NCBI GenBank assembly: GCA_938038825.1
Contig: CALHST010000214.1
Coordinates: forward strand, 1 to 9,955
DNA length: 9,955 bases
From: an uncultured Paracoccaceae bacterium
Lineage (GTDB): Bacteria; Pseudomonadota; Alphaproteobacteria; Rhodobacterales; Rhodobacteraceae
Direction: 5' to 3'
Of the stretch, positions 1-6,010 are shown piece by piece. The number at the start of each line of letters is the position of its first letter. Position 1 is the first letter of the stretch. The notes under the pieces were generated by a model. That model had not been told where the DNA came from. It did not search any database and saw nothing but the letters and a program-made list of their open reading frames with translations. A program made the position numbers and the translations under genes.

Positions 1-1
1 G

Positions 2-34
2 AAACCGGGGCAGGCGGGTAACCCGCCCCGGTTT
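2..34 (-). terminator. Hairpin downstream of pyruvate carboxylase, probable terminator
   Basis: The hairpin lies 3 nt beyond the pyc stop codon on the minus strand. An inner stem GGCGGGT/ACCCGCC (13-19 with 21-27) closes on one base. An outer arm AAACCGG/CCGGTTT (2-8 with 28-34) is separated from it by a 4-nt bulge. The minus-strand product ends in GGTTTC at the window edge, so any longer U-run cannot be seen. The GC-rich stem and its position make it the likely transcript end of pyc. Confidence 0.65.
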
Positions 35-37
35 GTG

Positions 38-3000
38 TTACGCGAGTTCGATCAGCAGATCTTTGGCGTCGATTTGACCGCCTGCATTCACATGCACAGC
101 TTTGACAACGGCGTCGCGTTCTGCATGGATCCCGGTTTCCATCTTCATGGCTTCGATGGTCAGCAGCAGATCGCCTTCGACCACTTTTTGCCCAACACTC
201 ACGCCAACACTGGCCACAACACCCGGCATCGGCGCGCCGATATGGGCGTCATTGCCATCTTCTGCTTTGGGGTTGGCGGCTGTGGTGGCTTTGACAAGAC
301 GGTTTGGAACCCGGATTGTGCGCGGCTGGCCGTTGAGTTCAAAGAACACTTTGACCTCGCCCTTTTCATCTGTGTCGCCAATGGCCTGCAGGCGGATTTC
401 AAGCGTTTTTCCGGGATCAATCTCGGCTGTGATTTGATTGCCCGGTTCCATGCCATAAAAGAAGGTCTTGGTTGGCAGGGTGCGTACGGGTCCGTATGTG
501 CGATGCCGCCCCATGTAATCCAGGAACACTTTGGGATACATCAGATAACCGGACAGATCCTCGTCATCGACATCCTTGCCTTCAAGCTGCTTTTTCAGGT
601 CCGCGCGGGTTGCATCAAGATCAACGGCGTCCAAATGTGCGCCCGGACGGGCCGTGTTCGGCTTTTCGCCCTTCAGCACTTTGGAAACCAACGCATCGGG
701 GAACCCGCCGGGAGGTTGGCCCAGATTGCCGCGCATCATGTCGACAACGCTGTCGGGGAAAGCAACTTCTTTTGCGGGGTCTTCTACGTCTGTGCGCGTT
801 AACCCCTGAGAGATCATCATCAGCGCCATATCCCCCACAACTTTGGAGGATGGAGTCACCTTCACGATATCGCCGAACATCTGGTTTACGTCCGCATAGG
901 TCTGCGCGATTTCGGGCCAGCGTTCTTCCAATCCAAGCGAGCGCGCCTGCGCCTTGAGGTTGGTATACTGACCGCCGGGCATTTCGTGCAGATAGACTTC
1001 GGAGACAGGGTTCTGCAGCCCGGATTCAAAGGCCAGATAATGGGCGCGCACTTCGTCCCAATAATCGCTGATTGCGCGGATCGCTTTGATATCAAGCCCT
1101 GTGTCGCGATCCGTGTGTTTGAGCGATTCAACCACCGTGCCCAAGGTCGCTTGAGAGGTGTTGCCGGAAAACGCGTCCATGGCGCAATCGACGGCATCGA
1201 CACCGGCTTCGGACGCTGCAAGGATCGTTGCAATGGCGGCACCTGCCGTATCATGCGTGTGGAAGTGGATGGGCAGGCCAACCTCTTGTCTCAACGCGCG
1301 GACCAACTGTTTGGCGGCGGTGGGTTTCAGCAACCCGGCCATGTCTTTCAAACCCAGAACATGTGCACCTGCGGCTTCCAAGTCTTTGGCCATGCCAACG
1401 TAATAGGCGATGTCATATTTCGCGCGATCCGGGTCAAGAATGTCCCCGGTGTAGCAGATGGTGCCTTCGCAAACTTTATCGGCTTCGATCACTGCATCCA
1501 TTGCAACGCGCATGTTCTCCACCCAATTGAGGCTGTCAAACACGCGGAAGACGTCGATACCAGTGTTGGCGGCGGTCTTGACGAATTCTTGCACCACATT
1601 GTCGGGATAGTTGGTGTAGCCAACCCCGTTTGATGCGCGCAGCAGCATTTGTGTCATCAAGTTGGGCATGCGGGCGCGCAAGTCACGCAGGCGCTGCCAT
1701 GGGCATTCCTGCAAAAAGCGATAGGCCACATCGAAGGTGGCACCGCCCCAGCATTCCACCGAAAAGAGCTGCGGCAGGTTCGCGGCATAGGCCGGCGCGG
1801 CATTGATCATATCCAGCGAGCGCATCCGCGTGGCCAGCAAGGACTGGTGCCCGTCGCGCATGGTGGTGTCGGTGATCAACAATTGACGCTGGGCTTTCAT
1901 CCAGTCGGCAACGGCTTTGGGGCCTTTTTGTTCCAACAGGTTACGCGTGCCCATCATGGGTTCTGCCAACAGGGCAGGTCGGCGGGGGTCTTTCAGATCG
2001 GCGCGCGGGGCCGGGCGATCCTTGACCTCGGGGTGCCCATTCACAGTGATATCAGCGATATAGGTCAACACCTTGGTGCCGCGATCCCGGCGGCGTTTGA
2101 ACTGGAACAGATCCGGTGTCGTGTCGATGAATTTGGTGGTGTATTCGTTGGACAGGAACGTGGGGTGCTTTAGCAGGTTTTCGACAAACGCGATATTGGT
2201 GCTGACACCGCGCACCCGGAATTCGCGCAAGGCCCGGTCCATCCGGGCAATCGCCATTTCGGGCGTGGGGGCCCATGCGGTGACTTTGGTCAGCAGCGAG
2301 TCATAGAACCGCGTGATCACACCGCCCGCATAGGCTGTGCCGCCGTCCAGACGGATGCCCAGACCCGTGGCAGAGCGGTACGCTGTGATGCGGCCATAGT
2401 CAGGAATGAAGTTGTTTTGCGGATCTTCTGTGGTGACCCGTGTCTGCAAGGCGTGCCCGTTCAGGCGCACATCGTCCTGGCTGTCCTTGCCCGTGGCCTC
2501 GGCAATGGGTTTGCCTTCCGCGATCAGGATTTGCGCGCGTACAATGTCGATGCCGGTCACTTCTTCGGTGACAGTGTGTTCCACTTGGACGCGGGGGTTT
2601 ACCTCGATGAAGTAGAACTTGCCGCTTTCCATATCCATCAGGAATTCGACTGTGCCGGCGCACTCGTAATTCACGTGTTTGCAGATCTTGTAGCCCAGCT
2701 GGCAAATCTCGTCGCGCTGCGCCTCGCTCAGATAGGGGGCCGGGGCGCGCTCAACCACTTTTTGGTTGCGCCGCTGGACGGAACAGTCCCGTTCAAACAA
2801 GTGGTACATGCCGCCGTGCTTGTCGCCCAGGATCTGGACTTCGACGTGGCGGGCATGAATGATCATCTTTTCAAGATAACCCTCCCCATTGCCAAAGGCC
2901 GCTTCGGCCTCGCGCCGTCCTTCCATGACCTTTTCAGGCAATTCTTCGGCGTTCTCAATCGGGCGCATACCACGCCCACCACCGCCCCAAGAGGCTTTCA

Positions 3001-3478
3001 GCATCAAAGGAAAGCCAACCTCGGCCGCTTCTTTCTGGATTGCGTCCATGTCATCACCCAGCACTTCGGTCGCGGGGATGACCGGAACGCCAGCTTCAAC
3101 AGCGACACGGCGGGCAGACGCCTTGTCGCCTAGGGCGCGCATGGTTTCTGCTTTGGGGCCGATGAAGGTGATGCCGTTGTTTTCACAGGCTTCCACGAAA
3201 TCGGGGTTTTCTGACAGCAGACCATAACCGGGGTGGATCGCGTCCGCCCCACAGTCTTTGGCCACACGTATGATCTCTTCAATGCTCAGATACGCGGCAA
3301 CCGGGCCCATGCCTTCGCCAATGCGATACGCTTCGTCCGCCTTGAACCGGTGCAAGCCCAGCTTGTCCTCCTCTGCAAAGACGGCGACTGTCTTTTTGCC
3401 CATCTCGTTTGCAGCGCGCATGATACGGATGGCAATTTCGCCGCGATTGGCAATGAGGATTTTCTTAAACTCGGGCAT
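38..3478 (-). CDS. pyc: Pyruvate carboxylase (single-chain, biotin-dependent)
   Basis: It carboxylates pyruvate to oxaloacetate using ATP and bicarbonate, the cytosolic anaplerotic step that refills the TCA cycle. The 1146-residue length is normal for the one-chain alpha4 enzyme. Seen in order: a biotin carboxylase domain (about 1-460) with the N-terminal IANRGEIA, the ATP-grasp glycine loop KASWGGGGRGMR (161-172) and the active-site stretch EVNPRVQVEHTVTEE (292-306); a carboxyltransferase domain with RDGHQS (D542), the LKDMAGL lysine (K711, carbamylated in the family) and HFHTHDT (H739, H741), which are the metal ligands; and a C-terminal biotinyl domain with AMKM, biotin attached at about K1112. 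The ATG at 3478 fits the family N-terminus (MPEFKKILIANRG), although its ribosome binding site is weak. lldD lies upstream on the same strand 213 bp away, so pyc probably has its own promoter. No broken motif was seen. Confidence 0.97.
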   Translation of the reverse strand: MPEFKKILIANRGEIAIRIMRAANEMGKKTVAVFAEEDKLGLHRFKADEAYRIGEGMGPVAAYLSIEEIIRVAKDCGADAIHPGYGLLSENPDFVEACENNGITFIGPKAETMRALGDKASARRVAVEAGVPVIPATEVLGDDMDAIQKEAAEVGFPLMLKASWGGGGRGMRPIENAEELPEKVMEGRREAEAAFGNGEGYLEKMIIHARHVEVQILGDKHGGMYHLFERDCSVQRRNQKVVERAPAPYLSEAQRDEICQLGYKICKHVNYECAGTVEFLMDMESGKFYFIEVNPRVQVEHTVTEEVTGIDIVRAQILIAEGKPIAEATGKDSQDDVRLNGHALQTRVTTEDPQNNFIPDYGRITAYRSATGLGIRLDGGTAYAGGVITRFYDSLLTKVTAWAPTPEMAIARMDRALREFRVRGVSTNIAFVENLLKHPTFLSNEYTTKFIDTTPDLFQFKRRRDRGTKVLTYIADITVNGHPEVKDRPAPRADLKDPRRPALLAEPMMGTRNLLEQKGPKAVADWMKAQRQLLITDTTMRDGHQSLLATRMRSLDMINAAPAYAANLPQLFSVECWGGATFDVAYRFLQECPWQRLRDLRARMPNLMTQMLLRASNGVGYTNYPDNVVQEFVKTAANTGIDVFRVFDSLNWVENMRVAMDAVIEADKVCEGTICYTGDILDPDRAKYDIAYYVGMAKDLEAAGAHVLGLKDMAGLLKPTAAKQLVRALRQEVGLPIHFHTHDTAGAAIATILAASEAGVDAVDCAMDAFSGNTSQATLGTVVESLKHTDRDTGLDIKAIRAISDYWDEVRAHYLAFESGLQNPVSEVYLHEMPGGQYTNLKAQARSLGLEERWPEIAQTYADVNQMFGDIVKVTPSSKVVGDMALMMISQGLTRTDVEDPAKEVAFPDSVVDMMRGNLGQPPGGFPDALVSKVLKGEKPNTARPGAHLDAVDLDATRADLKKQLEGKDVDDEDLSGYLMYPKVFLDYMGRHRTYGPVRTLPTKTFFYGMEPGNQITAEIDPGKTLEIRLQAIGDTDEKGEVKVFFELNGQPRTIRVPNRLVKATTAANPKAEDGNDAHIGAPMPGVVASVGVSVGQKVVEGDLLLTIEAMKMETGIHAERDAVVKAVHVNAGGQIDAKDLLIELA

Positions 3479-3560
3479 TGGTGTGCTGTCCCATTCTGTC
3501 GTGATTTCGTCGGACTAAGCGCACTGACGCGGAATTTGCAACTAATTGGGTCAGTTTTTG

Positions 3561-3591
3561 CCAAGTTGCAGCCTGAAATGCTGCACTTGCG
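3561..3591. promoter_or_regulatory. TGC-rich inverted repeat upstream of pyc, operator candidate
   Basis: CCAAGTTGCAGC (3561-3572) faces GCTGCACTTGCG (3580-3591) across 7 nt, an inverted repeat imperfect by a one-base insertion and a terminal mismatch. It has no T-run on either side, so it is not a terminator. The right arm contains TGCTGCACTTGC, identical over 12 nt to 8923-8934 in front of the DUF1127 gene. It lies about 85-115 nt upstream of the pyc start, just downstream of a possible promoter. A repressor site is inferred, not shown. Confidence 0.4.
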
Positions 3592-3596
3592 AAATA

Positions 3597-3626
3597 ATCG
3601 TAATTGTCACGGGCCGGTTTGCGCAA
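3597..3626 (-). promoter_or_regulatory. Possible pyc promoter
   Basis: On the minus strand TTGCGC (3621-3626) and TACGAT (3597-3602) are 18 nt apart, a modest match to the housekeeping sigma factor. Transcription would start near 3590, inside the TGC-rich inverted repeat, leaving a leader of roughly 110 nt before the pyc ATG. Both hexamers deviate from consensus, so this is only the best candidate in the gap. Confidence 0.22.
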
Positions 3627-3691
3627 TGTTTATAGGCTGGCGGTTGCCTGTCATGCCCCGACAAAGCGGATATTTGGGCTGCGTTATGGCA

Positions 3692-4831
3692 TTACATCTT
3701 GGTTGCCGCAGGAAGATCCAACAGAGTTCGCGCACCGATTTGACCCATATTGGCTTTTAGATCCTGGGTCAGGATGTGGATCAAATGATCCGGCCCGACC
3801 GGATCACCCAAAGCCGCCAAAGCATAGTGCCACGCCCGCCCCATCATCACAAAATTCGCGCCCAACGATAGCGCACGCAGAATATCGAGCCCCGATTCAA
3901 TTCCGCTGTCAAAAAGGATGGGCAAGGTTGTCGCCGCGCGAATTGCGGGCAGGGCCTCGATTGTTGCGGGGGCCGCATCGAATTGGCGCCCTGCGTGATT
4001 GGACACCCAAAGCGCGTCAACGCCAGCGGCCTCAAGTTTCGGAACATCCTCGGCGCGCATGACACCTTTGACAATCAACGGACCATCCCAGTGATCCCGC
4101 AGCCATGTCAGATAGCTCCAATCCGGCGACGTGCGCAGCAAATAACCCACATGTGCGGTCGAGGACAAAGAGTGTTGTGCGCCGTCTATATACTTATCCA
4201 GCATTTTCATGCGCGGGCGACCGGATTTGCGCATGGCCCATGCCCACGCGGGGCGCATCGCAACGTGTGCGGCCAAACGCGGCGTCAATTTCGGCGGATT
4301 GGTCAGGCCAGACCGCGTTTGGCGTTCCCGGCGCGAGGCCACAGGCACGTCAACTGTCAGAACCAGCGCGGTGAACCCTGCGTTTTTTGCCCGCGCGATC
4401 ATGTCCTTGCGAATGTCAGGGTCGCGAGGGGGATACATTTGAAACCACGCATTGGCACCCAAATCGGGCGCGACCTCTTCGGGAGTGGCGACCGCCACTG
4501 TGGACAAGGTATAGGGAATCCCATGGCGCGCGCCTGCTTTGGCGAGGCTGCGCTCGGCCCCGGGCCAGATCAACCCGGACATCCCAATGGGCGCAATACC
4601 AAAGGGCAGGGGATAGGTTTGGCCCAAAAAAGAGGTGCTGAGGGCTGGGTCGAACTCTCCATGCAGGATTGAGGGCATCATTTTCAGCGCATCCAAGCCC
4701 GCGCGATTGCGCGCCTTGGTCTGTTCTGTTCCCGTCGCGCTGTCCAGATATTCCCATACAAACTTGGGGATACGCGCCTGTGCCCGGGTGCGCAAATCGG
4801 ACAAGGCCGGGTATCGCGTAGTCAGATCCAT
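3692..4831 (-). CDS. FMN-dependent alpha-hydroxy-acid dehydrogenase/oxidase (L-lactate dehydrogenase LldD family)
   Basis: Members oxidise L-2-hydroxy acids (lactate, glycolate, mandelate) to 2-oxo acids using FMN in a TIM barrel, passing electrons to quinone, cytochrome or oxygen. The 379-residue length is standard. Seen: the N-terminal FVWEYLDSATG with the conserved Tyr (28), PFGIAPIGMSG (76-86), WFQMY (129-133), TVDVPVASRRER (159-170), the FMN-contacting Lys in IVKGV (K255), and the catalytic block SNHAGRQFD with His 279 and Arg 282. Two positions are unusual. The second Gly of the usual SNHGGRQLD is Ala, and the phosphate-binding loop usually written DGGIRRG reads DSGIESG (308-314), without the Arg pair; the later GR (331-332) is kept. 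The substrate cannot be told from sequence; L-lactate is the default guess, and a pyruvate product would fit the pyc neighbour. The ATG at 4831 has only a weak ribosome binding site. A LexA-type box lies 41 nt upstream. Confidence 0.88.
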   Translation of the reverse strand: MDLTTRYPALSDLRTRAQARIPKFVWEYLDSATGTEQTKARNRAGLDALKMMPSILHGEFDPALSTSFLGQTYPLPFGIAPIGMSGLIWPGAERSLAKAGARHGIPYTLSTVAVATPEEVAPDLGANAWFQMYPPRDPDIRKDMIARAKNAGFTALVLTVDVPVASRRERQTRSGLTNPPKLTPRLAAHVAMRPAWAWAMRKSGRPRMKMLDKYIDGAQHSLSSTAHVGYLLRTSPDWSYLTWLRDHWDGPLIVKGVMRAEDVPKLEAAGVDALWVSNHAGRQFDAAPATIEALPAIRAATTLPILFDSGIESGLDILRALSLGANFVMMGRAWHYALAALGDPVGPDHLIHILTQDLKANMGQIGARTLLDLPAATKM

Positions 4832-4872
4832 GTCCGTTTCCCGCAGTAAAATGACGTCCGCTGACGAATTGC

Positions 4873-4887
4873 GAACAAATATAGAAC
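4873..4887. promoter_or_regulatory. LexA-type (SOS) box between lldD and the receiver-like gene
   Basis: The site reads GAAC-AAATATA-GAAC, an exact match to the alphaproteobacterial LexA operator GAAC-N7-GAAC (GTTC-N7-GTTC on the other strand), with the AT-rich spacer common in strong sites. A third GAAC follows at 4897-4900, but at the wrong spacing. The box is 41 nt upstream of the lldD ATG and 68 nt upstream of the receiver-like gene. On the minus strand its spacer supplies TATATT (4878-4883), a possible -10 for lldD with a leader of about 40 nt, though the -35 is poor. Which gene it controls is open. Confidence 0.6.
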
Positions 4888-4945
4888 TTGTTTAGCGAAC
4901 TTTAAGTGAAATTTGAAATAGTGACAGCAGTTACACAATCGCCCT

Positions 4946-4952
4946 TGGAGGG
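4946..4952 (+). promoter_or_regulatory. Ribosome binding site of the receiver-like gene
   Basis: TGGAGGG lies three bases before the ATG at 4956. It is by far the best Shine-Dalgarno match in the window and fixes that start codon. Confidence 0.75.
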
Positions 4953-4955
4953 ACC

Positions 4956-5513
4956 ATGCAGGCACTACTTATTGATATGAACCCGCGCCGTCTTGAACGG
5001 ACTATGATCGCTTGGATGAATGCTGGGCTGCAGGTGACGGGCAGCGCCTCGATCCAGGTGGCAGAAACCTGTTTGTTGCGGATGCCAGTGGATGTGTTGC
5101 TGATCGAAAAGGATTCGATTGGCGATGCGCTGGGCGACACGATTGGTATGGCGGAAGAGCTGAACCCAAATGTGATTACAGTCGTGTTAACCGATGATGT
5201 GAATACAGATTTGGACGAGTTGCCCCAGCATTTTGGATCCATTCACGCGGTGATTGGTCCCGACATTGTGCCCGATATGCTGGCGCGCATGGGGCAAAGT
5301 TGGTTGTCACAGCGCAATGCGTCGGTGGAACCGCAATCTGTGTCTGTTCAAATCGCAGATACCGAGGAAATCGGCGTGCGTTTGGAAGACATTCACCGGT
5401 CTTTGATCCGGACGCGGCCGCTGGTGTCGGATGCACCGTCCAACGAACCGTGGATGCAACGCCTTCGTCAATTCAGCACACGGCGCCGAATGCCGGATGT
5501 TGCGACGACCTAG
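4956..5513 (+). CDS. Stand-alone degenerate receiver-like protein (pseudo-receiver), 185 aa
   Basis: Residues 1-115 follow the alternating beta/alpha order of a CheY-like receiver: ALLID (3-7), VDVLLIE (45-51), ITVVLTD (74-80) and IHAVIGP (96-102). Key phosphorylation residues are missing. The phospho-acceptor Asp position is Glu 51, and the conserved Lys before Pro is Gly 101. Asp 7 and Thr 79 are kept. A phosphorylation-independent adaptor role is therefore inferred. The remaining 70 residues have no recognisable output domain. They look like a linker ending in a basic segment (WMQRLRQFSTRRR, 166-178). No signal peptide or membrane segment is seen. The start is supported by a strong ribosome binding site. 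It diverges from lldD, with a LexA-type box in the shared upstream region, and is followed by the uvrD region, so a link to DNA damage is possible but unproven. I do not recognise a named homologue. Confidence 0.8.
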   Translation: MQALLIDMNPRRLERTMIAWMNAGLQVTGSASIQVAETCLLRMPVDVLLIEKDSIGDALGDTIGMAEELNPNVITVVLTDDVNTDLDELPQHFGSIHAVIGPDIVPDMLARMGQSWLSQRNASVEPQSVSVQIADTEEIGVRLEDIHRSLIRTRPLVSDAPSNEPWMQRLRQFSTRRRMPDVATT

Positions 5514-5953
5514 CCAGAATAGCAGTGGTGTTCTTGGGCCAATTTGCAGGCGTTATGTACAGATAGAAATGATAAAATCTATCAAAAACATAATCTTATG
5601 GAGCTGAATAACACCTGCGATGGCTGCGGTGCTACCCGCGAGGCTCAAGGCGATTAGGATCTGCAGTTTGCGTCTGTCTTGCGTGCCATAAGCGCCCACG
5701 ATGGTGTATCGCAAAGGGCATAAAGGTGCGTGAACAGGCGGCCCAATCAGCGCATTTTGCAGCGTTTCCCATATCGGGGGACGCGCCCGAACGGACAGGC
5801 AAATGCCCATATCAGCGTATCGTGAGAGGGTGGATTGTGAAGACCACATGACACATAACAACCTGGGTTGGATCGTGGAATCACGGTATTTACGGAATTG
5901 GGCGAAGTTACGGAAACACGGAATAGTTGTGTTCTTTATTTGCGAAGGGTGCG
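5514..5953. other. Gap without a convincing gene between the receiver-like gene and uvrD
   Basis: No confident gene is seen. A minus-strand open frame (5553-5981) would encode 142 residues with one hydrophobic stretch near its C-terminus (LQILIALSLAGSTAAIAGVI). It has no ribosome binding site, no recognisable family, and a composition unlike the neighbours in its first half, so it is not called. The part nearest uvrD is AT-richer and holds repeated ACGGAA words (5892, 5910, 5918), probably promoter DNA. No clear terminator follows the receiver-like gene. Confidence 0.5.
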
Positions 5954-5968
5954 GAACATAGGGCGAAC
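5954..5968. promoter_or_regulatory. LexA-type (SOS) box upstream of uvrD
   Basis: The site reads GAAC-ATAGGGC-GAAC, an exact match to the alphaproteobacterial LexA operator GAAC-N7-GAAC. It ends 42 nt before the chosen uvrD start (30 nt before the ATG at 5999). uvrD is an SOS gene in several bacteria, which supports the reading. No convincing -35/-10 pair could be placed around it. Confidence 0.65.
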
Positions 5969-6010
5969 ATGCTCTTTTCATGAGCGTATCTTTTGCGTAT
6001 GTTCACGGTT

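Noticed and set aside
35..3227. Long plus-strand open frames opposite pyruvate carboxylase (for example 35-802, 986-1633, 2417-3133)
   Set aside because: They mirror the codon pattern of pyc, show no protein family features, and have no ribosome binding sites. pyc is intact across the whole span.
3561..3591. Inverted repeat upstream of pyc as a terminator for lldD
   Set aside because: No U-run follows on either strand and it lies over 100 nt beyond the lldD stop; an operator is more likely.
3983..4672. Plus-strand frame of 229 codons opposite the LldD-family gene
   Set aside because: Its low-complexity Cys/Arg/His-rich translation is typical of an antisense shadow, and the minus-strand frame has clear enzyme motifs.
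4897..4900. Third GAAC as part of a second LexA box overlapping the first
   Set aside because: The gap to the preceding GAAC is 9 nt, not 7.
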